Assembly: GCF_030704535.1 (NCBI RefSeq) | Contig: NC_081822.1 | Span: 8,474,501-8,538,500 of the forward strand | Origin: Vitis vinifera | Lineage: Eukaryota; Streptophyta; Magnoliopsida; Vitales; Vitaceae | Reading direction: 5' to 3' | Length of the DNA stretch: 64,000 nt | Shown: positions 46,980 through 59,097 of the stretch, one piece after another | Numbering within the stretch: position 1 is the stretch's first letter | How the letters are laid out: every line of letters starts with the position of its first letter | Program-made: the position numbers and the translations under genes | The notes under the pieces: model-generated | What the model was told of the DNA's origin: nothing | Seen by the model: only the letters and a program-made list of their open reading frames with translations | Database searches by the model: none

Positions 46980-49900
46980 ATCTCCCACTGGGCCACATGC
47001 ATATGTAATCAAATAAATGTGCTTAACCTTATGAGCTCAATTTGCTATCATGTCCTTAGGGTATATCCGAACAATCTCGTCCATTAACTATACTGACATA
47101 GGATCAAGGTGGTCTATGTTACATCAATCGTTACTAGACCAATCAATGGTCACATATATCTGCATAGCTAAATGACATAGATCAATCATGAGTGCATAGC
47201 ATGGAAATTACATGCAATGTGATCTATTCATGCCTATTTCCAACTGGTCCTACTTAACTTTATTGAGATAAAATCTTTAGCATAATTTAACAGAGTGCAA
47301 TGAAATGAATACTTTATTTCTGCAGAACACAATCCAAATGTATAGATAAAGTCTAAACATAACATAGAGCAATATACAATGAATAATATAAACTCCCACT
47401 AAATTTGGATATCCTCAAATGAGACAACACCCATATGAGCAGTGTGCTCATGAAAGACCTTGGGTGGTAATCCCTTTGTAAGCGGATCCGCTATCATGGA
47501 GTTTGTTCCAATATGCTCTATGGATATCTGTCCACTCTGTACTTTTTCTTTTACAACTAGGAACTTGATATCAATGTATTTTGATTTTGTAGAGCTCCTG
47601 TTGTTATTGGAATATAAAACTGCTGATTTATTGTCACAAAATATCTTCAATGGTCTTTCAATACCATCCAGAACGCGCAGCCCAGTGACAAAATTTCGTA
47701 GCCATATTCCTTGATTGGATGCCTCATAACATGCTACAAACTCTGCTTCCATGGTGGATGAAGTTACGAGTGTCTGTTTGGCAGACCTCCATGAAATTGC
47801 TCCACCAGCCAACAGATAAATATAGCCTGATGTGGATCTTCTGCTGTCTTGGCATCCAGCAAAGTCGGAGTCGGAATACCCAATCAACTCTAATTGATCC
47901 AATCTCCTATATGTAAGCATGTACTCTTTTGTTCTCTGTAAATATCTCATAACCCTCTTGGCTGCTCTCCAATGATCCATTCCAGGGTTACTTAGATATC
48001 TGCCTAACATGCCAACAATGTACGCAATATCCGGACGTGTACATACTTGAGCATACATTAGACTCCCCACAGCCGAAGCGTAAGGAATCTTTTGCATTTC
48101 TTGACTTTCTAAATTATTTTTAGGGCATTGATTAAGACTGAATTTGTCTCCTTTAGCGACAGGGGTATCACCTGGTTTGCTATTTTGCATGCCATACCTT
48201 TGGAGGACTTTATCAATATAGGTCCTTTGTGACAATCCTAAAATACCCCTAGAACGATCTCGGTGTATCTGGATTCCTAAGACAAAAGAGGCATCACCAA
48301 GATCTTTCATCTCAAAATGTTTTGATAAAAATCTCTTGGTGTCGTGCAATATGCCAATATCATTTGTGGCTAGCAATATGTCATCGACATATAAAACCAG
48401 GAAAATATACTTACTCCCACTGAATTTGTGATACACACATTCATCCATAAGATTTGCCTCAAAACCATATGAGACAATAATTTGATGAAACTTGAAGTAC
48501 CACTGACGAGAAGCTTGCTTGAGCCCATAAATGGATTTAGTTAATTTACAAACCATATTCTTTGAGTCTTCGGACACAAAATTTTCTGGTTGTACCATAT
48601 AAATTGTTTCATCAATGTCACCATTGAGAAACGCTGTTTTAACATCCATTTGATGTAACTCAAGATCATAATGTGCAACTAGTGCCATGATTATCCTGAA
48701 AGAGTCCTTCGTAGAAACTGGAGAGAAGGTCTCTTTGAAGTCAATTCCTTCTTTTTGAGTAAAGCCTTTAGCTACAAGACGTGCTTTATATATTTCTACA
48801 TTACCATTTGAATCCCGCTTGGTTTTAAATATCCATTTACAACCAATGGGTTTCGTACCAACTGGTAATGGGACAAGTTCCCAAACTTTATTGTCTTGCA
48901 TAGATTTGTACTCTTCATTCATGGCTTCAATCCATTTATGAGAGTTGGAACTTTTCACGGCTTGCTGGAAGTTGATTGGATCATCTTCCATCATTCCACT
49001 TTCTACCTCACGTTCCTGGAGATATACGATATAATCGTCCGAAATTGCATTTCTCCTCTCTCTAGTGGATCTCCTTAATGGCATATTTTCTTGAGGTTGT
49101 TGAGTTTGTTCTTCAGAAGTAATGTCCTCATTTGCAATTAAGGGTTGAACAATATTGTATGTTGGTTGAGGATCCAAATTTACTTCTTGATCAATGATAG
49201 GTAGTGAAACCTGTACATTATCAATAGCAATAGTAGATCCCTCTTCCTCCTCAAAGACAATATTCCTAGCCTGATTTCTCCCCCCAAACTCAACATCCTA
49301 AAAAAATGTTGCAGTTCCCGTCTCAAAAATTGACCTAATAGCAGGATCATAAAATTTAAAACCCCTTGATCGCTCTGCATAGCCAATAAAGTAGCTGCTA
49401 ACTGTTTTAGAGTCCAATTTCTTTTCATGAGGCTTATAAGGTCTCGCTTCAGCTGGACATCCCCAAATATGAAAATGCTTTAAACTGGGCTTTCGACCCG
49501 TCCAAAGCTCATAAGGCGTTTTAGCAGCTGCTTTAGTTGGCACCCGATTTAGGATATAAGCTGTCGTTTTGAGTGCTTCACCCCAGAGTTTTTCGGGTAA
49601 AGTAGAATGACTAATCATACTCCTTACCATGTCCTTAAGGGTTCGGTTTCGTCTTTCTGCTACACCATTCATGCTAGGTGATCCTGGCATGGTGTATTGA
49701 GGGACGATCCCACATTCCTCTAGGTATTTAGCAAATGGTCCTGGACGTTGTTCACCTGATCCGTCATATCTACCATAGTATTCACCACCACGGTCAGATC
49801 TGACACTCTTTATTCTTTTGTTGAGTTGCAACTCAACTTCTGCTTTAAATGTTTTGAACACGTCCAATGATTGTGATTTCTCATGTATAAGAAATAGGTA

Positions 49901-51937
49901 GCCATATCTTGAATAGTCGTCTATGAATGTTATAAAGTACTGTTGACCATTCCAAGATGCCGTAGGGTATGGTCCACAAATATCTGTATGAATTAATTCT
50001 AAGACGTCTGTAGCTCTATTGGCACCCAATTTCTTTGTTTTGGTCTGTTTTCCTTTAATACACTCAACACAAATATCAAAATCTGAAAAGTCAAGTGAAT
50101 CCAAAATCCCATCGGACACAAGTCGCTCAACTCTGGATTTAGAGATATGACCTAAGCGTTTGTGCCACAATGAGGCCGAATTATCTTTATTCAATTTACG
50201 TTTTGTACCTCGTGATTCCACATGCAAGGTTTCATTATAGGACGGAACAGTTTCCAACAAATATAGATTATCATAAACATTAAGCAAACCGGTTCCTACA
50301 GCATTTGAATTAATAGATAATGTAAATTTATTGTTTCCAAATGAACAACAATAACCTGATTTGTCCAAAACAGAAACTGAAATTAAATTCCGTCTGAAAG
50401 ACGGTACAATAAAAGTATCTATTAAATCCAAAAAATAACCAGATTTCAATAATAATCTAAAGTGCCCTATTGCCTCTACTTCTACCGACTGACCGTCTCC
50501 GACATAGATGCATCTTTCAGCATCACTTGGTTTTCGGTAACTCAGGCAACCCTGCATAGAAACACAAATGTGAGTAGTAGCACCAGAATCTAACCACCAT
50601 GTGTTTCTAGATACTGAAGCTAAATTAACTTCAGAACAGACCAAAGTAAGAAACATACCTTTCTTAACACGCCAAGCAGCATACTTGGTACATTTTTTCT
50701 TAGTATGTCCAGGCTTATTACAGAAAAAACATGTTACCTCAACTTTCTGTTTCTTTTGTTCTGGACCATTGGAAGCAGCAACCTTATTATCCTTATTCTT
50801 TCGTTTGCCCTTATCCTTCGAAGTGCTAGCCAGATGAGCACTTTCGGTCTTGTCTTGCTTCAATCTCTCTTCCTCTTGCACACAGAATGAAATGAGCTCA
50901 TTAAGAGTCCATTTATCCTTTTGACAGTTATAACTGACCTTGAATTGATTAAATTGTGCAGGAAGAGAGATGAGAACCAAATGCACGAGTAAATCATCAG
51001 ATAACTCGAGTTTCAAAGCCTTAAGTTTTGAAGCAAGATGAGACATCTCCATGATGTACTCCCGAACATTACCCTTGCCTTTATACTTCATTGAAATCAA
51101 GCGTGCTCGTTTCAGCCTTATCGTTTTTGGCAAAACGCTTCTGAATTTCCGCAAGGAAGTCACTGGCATTAGTAACCTCATCGGTTACCGCACCCCTGAA
51201 AGCTTCTGGAATGCCGCGCTTCATGATCATAAGACTTAGCCTATTTGAACGTTCCCACTTACCCCAATAAACATCATCCTCTTGAGTACTTTGCTCATTG
51301 AGTTCATCGGGTTTGGGCATTCTCAAGGCTAAGTCTATATCCATGCAGCCTAAGAGAATCATCATATTCTCTTTCCAGTCCTTAAAATTAGTCCCATTTA
51401 ACATAGGGACATTATTGATGTTGGCAGATATAGAAGTGGTTGATATAAAAGCTGAATCCAGAACAAAATAAAATGAATCAAATAAACCATCATGCTCACA
51501 TAAAATAAGCAATTAAACACATAATCTTTAAATTTAAAAGCAATTATGACATTTCAAGATACCTAGCACAACATTAATATCAAGTCTTTGGACAGTAATA
51601 TTAACTGTAAGTGGTACTCTTGTTGTAGTGATCAAACATTGATGATAAGTTATGTCAAATAATAAATCTATCTTTGGATTGATTTATTATTCACATTAAG
51701 TTACCTTTATAATCATCACATATTTATCACCATAGGTATGTATGCAATTTGACCAAATATTAACTTTCCTTTGGGCCAGTTAATACCCGCATGAATCACA
51801 TACACACAAATATCTAACACCCCGAACAGACTAATCTACACGAAAGATGTCACTTTGGTGATTTTCCGCTTTAATTAGCCTATTTAAAAATGCTAGATCA
51901 ATAACTTAAATATTAATATCATAAAATGCTATTAAAT

Positions 51938-51986
51938 AACAATAATAATAATAATAATAATAATAGTAATAATAATAATAATAAAA
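51938..51986. repeat. AAT trinucleotide microsatellite in Copia-2 leader
   Basis: About 16 AAT-type units, with one AGT interruption, in the untranslated leader of the element. Confidence 0.9.
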
Positions 51987-52157
51987 AAAATTTATCAACT
52001 CAATATTTCATAAATCTTAATCCATTGACATATATATATTAAAATAATAACTCAAAGAATTAATCAAGGAGTAGGCTCTGATACCACTTGTTACCATCCA
52101 ATAAAGAAGAATACCCTGATTTCATATATTAATCAAGGAGTAGGCTCTGATACCACT

Positions 52158-52805
52158 TGTTACCATCCAATAAAGAAGAATACCCTGATTTCATATATAC
52201 TGGAATAGTTAACTGGGTGAATACCCTAACTACATATGTACTGGAATATTTAATAGGGTGAATACCCTAACTACATATGTACTGGAATATTTAACAGGGT
52301 GAATACCCTAACTACATATGTACTGAAATATTTAACAAGGTGAATACCCTAATTTATATATACACTGGAATCTCTTGATTAAAAACAATGAGTAGAAAAA
52401 TAATAGCGGAAGCATACCTGAATCCATTGAAGGAGAAACCTTATAGAAAAAAAAAAAACCCTTTGAGATGGTCTTCCAATTCTAGCCACTAGATTCTGTG
52501 TCAATTTCTCTCTGAGAGGATTTTCAGAAATTGGAATGCGTAGTCGTAGAATGGGGACCATAACCCTATTTATAAGCTGCTAGGGCAGTTTTAACTTTAT
52601 TACAATTATATTTCTGCCCCTCATAGAAATAATAATTGTCTAATGGTATCTACACAATAATCTCATGACAATTATACCCTTAAGCCAATTAATCAATTAT
52701 TAATTAGATCACTATATTTAGGCTTAATTAAATGATAGCACACACATTTTAATTATTTGCATGTGTGGCCCAAATTATAGATTAATTACAAAAATTAATC
52801 TAACA
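52158..52805 (-). repeat. Copia-2 LTR (5' LTR in element orientation), 648 bp
   Basis: Carries one more 42-bp repeat unit than the other LTR. Just inside it (52089-52157) a 69-bp segment with the primer-binding site and the first ~40 bp of the LTR edge is tandemly duplicated. Confidence 0.93.
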
Positions 52806-54110
52806 AGAAAAAGAGGAAAATTAAGTTGTTCTTGATGCCATCAATTAACAACAGCAAATTGAGCAGTGGAAGTCCATTGGAAATGGGAGACAAACTACAT
52901 TTTGTATGAATAACAATAACAGAATAATACAAACCAGCTAAAAGTTGAGCCCCATCGATTCTTCAGTGGGATGATCAAGGGGGTATGAAAAAGCAACCAA
53001 TGATCAATCCTTCAGAAGTTCAAAAAGATTAGGGACAGAGCAGAGTAGAAACGAAGTCAAACAGGCCTTACTAAATCCTAGTGCAGGAAAGCTAAGCATT
53101 CCCCTTGAATGGTCCTAAAATTTACATGTCATGCAAAAGTGAGGAGCACAGATAACTTTCTAAATTTAAATCTAACAAGAAACTGAATATCAGCCCGCTA
53201 GCATGGACAAAAAGTCAATAATCTCAGACTAAAAGAGGAGAAAATAATTTTTCAGGACAGTAGTTATTTCAAGAGGCTGAGAAGTTTCCCCGAAACCTCT
53301 TTGTATGCCCACGCACTGATAGCTATCCAATTTTGTCCTATTTATTGCATATAAACTGCATCCCCTTGACGGCTGAAATGTCGAAACTGCAAGAAATCAT
53401 TAAGGAAATAAAATAAATACAATAAAGGGAAAAGCTACTTCAATGTTGAAGAATTTCTGTGTGAGAAACCTACAGGACATTAGCGATAATTACAATGCAA
53501 TTTGGCATTGTTATATGAGGGCCCAAGAAAGACAACCAGAAAAAGCCTCATGATGTTTAGCAGCTGATATTCAACCATGAAGATCCTTTCAAAGGCCCAA
53601 GAAAGGCAACCAGAAAAACCTTCATGATGTTAGCAGCTGATATTCAATCATGAAGATCCTTTCAAATCTGTGTACCCCTCAGAGCTTAGCTTCAGCCATT
53701 TGTTCCATGAGGGCCTTTTTGAGGAAAGGGATCGCTCTTAAAACATTGAATGAAGTATGGCCACAAGTTAGAGCCTAACTTAGATTCTTCAAAGCAATCT
53801 CATATACATTCCAAAGCTTTTACTAAGCTTTCCTCGTTTAAATGGTATCACAGCCACTCCCCAGTGGAACTGTTAGCAGGCTTAAACCCTTTTCCCTCTA
53901 TAACTCCTTCCCAACTAAAGCATTTCCAGATTCACATTCTTATTAATTTCCACAATTATTAACTGTCTCCATTGATCTTCAAGAACATGTAGCAATCAAC
54001 TGAGTAATTCGCAACCCTTAGAGCATCATATACATTACGAGCCTAAATCCTGACAACTGAACCTTTCAGAAAAATTGGTAGTTTAGCATTGTATTAGAAC
54101 AAAGATTAAC
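52806..54110. other. BAHD-C 3' flank, right of Copia-2
   Basis: Resumes the sequence seen at 28232-29605 with roughly a dozen substitutions. It includes the two-unit minisatellite. No gene recognised. Confidence 0.7.
53520..53669. repeat. Minisatellite, two ~75-bp units
   Basis: Two units of the repeat described at 28939, starting GGCCCAAGAAAGACAACCAG. Confidence 0.9.
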
Positions 54111-54166
54111 TTGAGGTCTCAGGTTAAAGTCCTTTAAATTTATGATTTGTCTATAGCTACTGCTGC

Positions 54167-54866
54167 TTGTGACATCCATGTGCCAATATAGGGCCACACC
54201 TTTCAACACACCTGGGGTTATCTGCAACTACCACTATCTGTGCCACCCGCATCTGGGTGTGTGGGGCCACACCCAGTGCGTGGGGGACTTATCTACAACT
54301 ACTTGTCACAAGATGCTTCAAATGACCCTCCTCATGGGCTTATATAGGAGGTGAGAAGCTTCTAGAGACCCTTGGAGACATCTACATACAAAGTGGAAGA
54401 GTATAGAAACTTCTAGAGCAGGCTAAAAATGTCCACACATCTCTACACTTGGCTAGGAGAGCATTGGAATAGTGTGGGGTGTTATAGAATCTTCCAAAGT
54501 CATCTTGTACATATCCTTGTACATAGATTACTGTAGGAGCTTCTAGTTTATTCTTGATTTGTAAGGAACCTTTTAAGATTCTAGAAACTTCCTAAAGTGT
54601 CTATAAATAAGTTAAGGCCTCATTTGGTCAAGGCACCACCCAAACCACTTCCTAATCAAGCAAGTGAGTTTCAAAGCACTTGTAAAGTTTCCTTTGAGCA
54701 ATAAAAACTTCAATTCTTCAAGAGTTGCCTACTAAACCTTTTAAAGCTTTCAAGTCATAAGCATCTTAGCCTAACAAGTTAAGCATCAGGAGTAAAGTTG
54801 ACTTAATAAGATCAAGTGTCTTGACTAAGTGCCGCACAAGCTTAGGAAAAGACTAAGTTCGTGACA
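54167..54866 (+). mobile_element. Probable solo LTR (~700 bp) in copy 2
   Basis: Bounded by a 9-bp direct repeat TACTGCTGC (54158-54166 and 54867-54875). Near the ends are TGTGACA and CGTGACA. Towards the right are a TCTATAAAT promoter-like motif, an AATAAAAAC polyadenylation-like motif and a TAAGTTCGTGACA end, which together resemble the U3-R-U5 layout of a plant LTR. No internal region. The flanking repeat is longer than the usual 5 bp, so the edges are uncertain by a few bases. Family not determined. Confidence 0.5.
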
Positions 54867-56279
54867 TACTGCTGCATATGCCACCCACATGGAGGGGGTG
54901 TCCTCCATTTCCATTGTTCTTCAAGGGTGCATAATAGTCCAATCAAATATATAGAGCCATATTTTCTAACGGCTTACATATAACCAAATATTTACACTAA
55001 CATTTCTTAAACTTCAATGAGGAACACCAAAATCTTACTGTTGAAAAATATGACTCAAACGCCTTTGCCATATTATCCCGCATAATTCAAATGTATATCC
55101 ACATGTTAGAATAAAGCATTGAAAACTTAGCAAGATAAAATTGCACTTCTTAACTGGGTAACAATTCTAGAAAGGAACATCACAACCTTAACTTTAAACC
55201 GCTGCAGCAGCAACGAGAAAATTCTTCACTTTAATAACCAAATTCTTAAACACAAAAATTGTAACAAGGGTACTTGATGAATGAGCACATCTCAGAGCAT
55301 CAATTGCTTAACCGTGCTGCAATCCCATCAAAGAAGCGAATGATCCAATGGCTGATTGATGCTATGAACCAGGTGTATGATAAAATGCTTGAAAGACTCT
55401 CAAATGAAGGTCCACAAGAAACCATACAATGAAAGAACTATCCAGTGAGCAAGCAAGAAAATCACGTCCTCTCTCGATTAAATTTCTCATTTGGCCGAAT
55501 TTACAAAGATTTAAAGATGAAAACAAAGGATAGTCATCTAAATACGATCTTCAGTGCTTGGAATTATCAAAATTACAAAACATGAAACAAAATAATCATG
55601 AGTGTACCGAGGGACCAAGAAATTCTCTAGGGCTACAACGTAACTGAATTAAACCCAATACGGCCTAATTTTGGACGGGTTTGAGCAACACACCGCCTCA
55701 AACGGCGGAAAAAAAGTGTTATTTGGGCCGGCCTCCACCCTCGGGTTGAGGCCTCAAGCAACCTGGACGGCTGGACCTGATATTTTGTTTTCTATAAAAT
55801 TGAAAATTAATTATTATAACATATACTTATGTTATAAAATTCAGTAATGTATCATCCTTATTTAATTTTTTTATTTTTTTATTTTTCTGTTGTCATGATG
55901 CACCGTTGAATTGAATCATGGACACCGCTGGACAAGCATATGACGACTGTAATAATTTTACCTCGAGATTTTTTTTGACAAGTGGCTTTCGAGGTAGGGG
56001 CAACTACCAAGCGAATTTAGAATGCGGATACAAGTTGGCCTTTCAATATTGAATTATGCAGATGATGGGTGATGCTTCCGGGGTCACGTTGGTAAAAAAA
56101 ACACAAGAAATGAGCAACCCTACGATACTTCCTTTACCGCAAAACAATTAAGCTTATGTTGCGACTTGTGACTTCTTAGCAGTCAAAACACTGTTCATAT
56201 TTTGACTACAACCGCGGAAAAGGTCAAAATGATATTTCAAGGACAATAATTAAAAGAATTGACCTGCCCCTCAGTCCCT
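54867..56279. other. Older BAHD 3' flank plus 5' flank of a BAHD scrap
   Basis: 54900-55580 is a diverged relative of 38470-39200 (shared phrases such as ACATGTTAGAATAAAG and GATGAATGAGCA), so it is ancestral BAHD 3' flank. Copy 1 lacks all of 54110-55766. From 55771 the sequence matches 29613-30110 closely. No gene. Confidence 0.65.
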
Positions 56280-56429
56280 CCTTCCGCTTGTCTGGACTCT
56301 GGAGGTCCATAACACAAGCACGCTGTTTACCACATGAACATGAAATCAGTTGCTGCTTGGCCATCAATAACAGAACAAGATTGGACCCGCCCTTGCCGGT
56401 GAACTACTTCGGGAACTCCATTCATACAG
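56280..56429 (+). pseudogene. BAHD pseudogene scrap (copy 2 of the chimera)
   Basis: Counterpart of 30115-30250, encoding a relative of RSITRARCFPHE...LDPPLP.NYFGNSI, with a short local duplication (CTGGACTCTGGAGG) near its left end. It fuses to PABP exon 8 at the same point as in copy 1, so the fusion predates the large duplication. Confidence 0.8.
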
Positions 56430-57135
56430 CCAATGCCCATTTCAACTTTGGCTTCAGCTCTTGCAAATGCAACACCTGATCAGCAAAGAACAGTATGCCC
56501 ATTACCCTAATTATTGATGATACCTTAGTTTGCATTGTATTAGTAGCCTTTTACGTAATTTTCTTTTTCTTCTGCTCTCATTATTGTCGATACCTTAGTT
56601 TGCATTGTATTAGGAGCCTAATTTCTTTTCTTTTATTTTATTTTTTATGGTGCTCATGTTGTTTCCGTTTTTATTTTTATGGTGGCTAGATGCTGAGCGA
56701 AAGTTTGTACCCTCTCGTGGATCAGCTGGAGCATGAGATGGCAGCCAAACTGACAGGCATGCTTCTGGAGATGGGACAGACTGAGTTTTTGCATCTGCTC
56801 GAGTCGCCAGAGGCTTTGAAGTCCAAGGTTGCGGAGGCCATGGACGTCCTGAGGAATGTTGCTCAGCAGCAGGCTAACAGCCCAACCGAACAACTATCCT
56901 CACTGTCCCTGAATGATAGCCTTGTTCCCTGAGTGTGTTGGGTGGGACTTGAATGTGGTTCCAGCAGTTTAAATTAAGTTTCTCTGCTAGTGAAGGCTCT
57001 AGATTTCATTTGATATGGAGTTACATTAGCCATAGGATTCTGAAGTTTGAAACATATTGTGTGTGTTGGTTTTTGGTGATAAAGTTTAGGATGCTATATA
57101 CATGTTTTGATGTTGACAATAGAGTGTTCTATTGA
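56430..57135 (+). pseudogene. PABP 3'-end pseudogene, exon 9 frame intact
   Basis: The end of exon 8 (56430-56493), intron 8 and a full-length exon 9 copy (56690-56932) with the upstream GGCTAG acceptor. The 80-aa exon 9 frame is open, with changes including G563S, V581L, D589G, V593F and A630S relative to the parent. There are no RRM exons upstream within 32 kb except those of the parent gene, so this is a scrap unless it is spliced from an upstream transcript. Confidence 0.88.
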
Positions 57136-57723
57136 GCAATTTATTATGTGGGTAATGTCATGCATGATATCCATCCTCCAAATACCTTTTAAAAGAATGG
57201 GTCCATCTATGGCTGCCAGTCTTTCTTGCAGGGCAACCTTTAAGAAAGGAGAGCCATAATTTTTGCAAAACCGATTCAGAATAATAATATGGTTAAGTTG
57301 TCTTTTCAACATTTTGATATTATTGTTATGCAGGTTATGCTTCTACATCTAGTTTAATTCAATAAAAGGACACCGTGAAAGGGGTAAAACAAAACAAGAA
57401 AAAGAGCATGTCTACAACACATCCTTACTGCAAGTCTGCAAAGCAATTAGGGCTGTGTTCTGAGCAGTCAAAACACTGGTTTATACCTACAGGTTATTAT
57501 TATTACAACTTAAATTCACAGCATTGTTTCATATTTTGATTGGATCTAGTCTTTATCAGCAACTGCGGGGAAAAGGGTAAAATTACATTACAAGGACAGT
57601 CGTTAAAATAATTGTCCTGCTCATATGCAGCTACATCAACCAGAGCCACCCATTAAGAATGGAAGGGAGAAGCTGAAGATAAGCTATTGGCTTCCCTGAA
57701 CAGAGGAACTCCTCGGTGGTCTA
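57136..57723. other. BAHD-D 5' flank
   Basis: Non-coding. It lacks the TATAAAT found in the aligned position before A and C (here CAGCTACATCAACCAGAG). Otherwise it closely matches 30961-31545. Confidence 0.7.
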
Positions 57724-59097
57724 ATGGCAACTCCGACTGTTCGGCTCATCTCAGAATGCTTTATCAAACCAAAGTTCACTTCAGAAGAGACCAACGAGCC
57801 CTGTTACCTGACACCATGGGACCTTGCCATGCTCTCCGTCAATTATATCCAAAAGGGCCTTCTCTTTAGCAAACCACCTGATGTGGATGATCCACAAAAC
57901 TTCATGGCAACTCTCTTGGACAAGCTCAAGGATTCTCTCGCTCTCACACTCGACCATTTCTACCCACTTGCAGGCCGCCTTGCAACAAAGAAGGAGGACA
58001 GTTCACCCTCTTACGTGGTCTTTGTAGATTGTAACAACAGTCCCGGATTGAAATTCATCCACGCAGCTGCAGACATGACAATATCTGACATCCTTTCACC
58101 AATTTATGTACCCCAAGTTATCCAATCATTCTTTGATCATGATAGGGTGATTAACCACGATGGTCGCACCTTGTCTTTGCTATCAATTCAAATCACAGAG
58201 CTTGTGGACGGCATCTTCATTGGATGTTCCATAAATCACAGCATGGTTGATGGAACCTCTTTCTGGCATTTCTTCAATGCATGGTCTGAGGTATTCACTG
58301 CACAGGGGAAGAATAGTTCCATAACACTGTCACGCCCACCCATCCTCAAGCGCTGGTTTCCTGATGGCTATGGTCCAATTATCAACCTTCCTTTCACTCA
58401 CCATGATGAGTTCATCAGCAGATTTGAAGCACCCGTACTCAGAGAGAGAATTTTCCACTTCTCATCAGAATCAATAGCAAAGCTCAAAGCAAAGGCAAAT
58501 GCACAGTGCAACAGCAACAAAATCTCCTCTTTCCAGGCATTGTCCGCACTTGTCTGGAGGTCCATAACACGAGCGCGCTGTTTCCCACATGAGCAGGTAA
58601 CCAGTTGCAGGCTGGCCACCGGTAACAGAACAAGATTGGACCCGCCCTTGCCGGAGAACTACTTTGGGAACTCAATTCAAACGGTGAGAGGCATTGCCAC
58701 TGCTGGTGAACTGCTTGAACATGATCTTGGGTGGGCAGCCTGGCTCTTGCACCAGGCTGTGGTCGGTCACACTGACAAAGCTGTGCGTGGCTGGCTTGAG
58801 TCATGGTTTCAATCCCACTTTATTTATCAGTTAGGCCTGTTTTTTGACCCCAATAGCGTAATGATGGGGAGCTCGCCCAGATTTAACAAGTATGGAATTG
58901 AGTTTGGATTAGGGAAAGGATTGGCAGTTCGGAGCGGTTACGCACACAAGTTCGATGGGAAAGTGTCATGTTACCCGGGACGTGAAGGAGGAGGAAGCAT
59001 AGATTTGGAGGTGTGCCTACCGCCAAACTCGATGAGTGCTCTTGAATCCAACCAGGAGTTCATGGAGGCTGTCTCTTTATTACCTCAGGTACTTTAG
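57724..59097 (+). CDS. BAHD acyltransferase D, intronless, 457 aa
   Basis: Intact member of the same BAHD family and the copy-2 partner of the dead gene B. HSMVD (172-176) and EFGLG (393-397) are present. The C-terminus reads SLLPQVL instead of SLSP because a base change alters the A/C stop context, adding three residues. Other differences from A include N24, K67, S94, L109, R148, I157, G195 and T299. At about 97-98% protein identity to A and C it is probably still an active acyltransferase, but its promoter has no TATA box at the A/C position, so expression may differ. Substrate unknown. Confidence 0.9.
   Translation: MATPTVRLISECFIKPKFTSEETNEPCYLTPWDLAMLSVNYIQKGLLFSKPPDVDDPQNFMATLLDKLKDSLALTLDHFYPLAGRLATKKEDSSPSYVVFVDCNNSPGLKFIHAAADMTISDILSPIYVPQVIQSFFDHDRVINHDGRTLSLLSIQITELVDGIFIGCSINHSMVDGTSFWHFFNAWSEVFTAQGKNSSITLSRPPILKRWFPDGYGPIINLPFTHHDEFISRFEAPVLRERIFHFSSESIAKLKAKANAQCNSNKISSFQALSALVWRSITRARCFPHEQVTSCRLATGNRTRLDPPLPENYFGNSIQTVRGIATAGELLEHDLGWAAWLLHQAVVGHTDKAVRGWLESWFQSHFIYQLGLFFDPNSVMMGSSPRFNKYGIEFGLGKGLAVRSGYAHKFDGKVSCYPGREGGGSIDLEVCLPPNSMSALESNQEFMEAVSLLPQVL

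Larger units (their letters stand above)
46374..52805 (-). mobile_element. Ty1/Copia LTR retrotransposon downstream of BAHD-C (6432 bp)
   Basis: LTRs at 46374-46979 and 52158-52805 (TGTTA...TAACA), target duplication AGAAA on both sides. On the minus strand: primer-binding site TGGTATCAGAGCC (tRNA-iMet), gag with a CCHC knuckle ([14 protein letters not shown]), protease (LDSGATTH), integrase, reverse transcriptase (YVDDILL) and RNase H, then a polypurine tract beside the left LTR. All expected parts are present; it looks nearly whole with about two breaks. LTR substitutions are about five in 606, so it is young. The equivalent site near 28232 in copy 1 is empty, so it inserted after the duplication. 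Confidence 0.96.
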
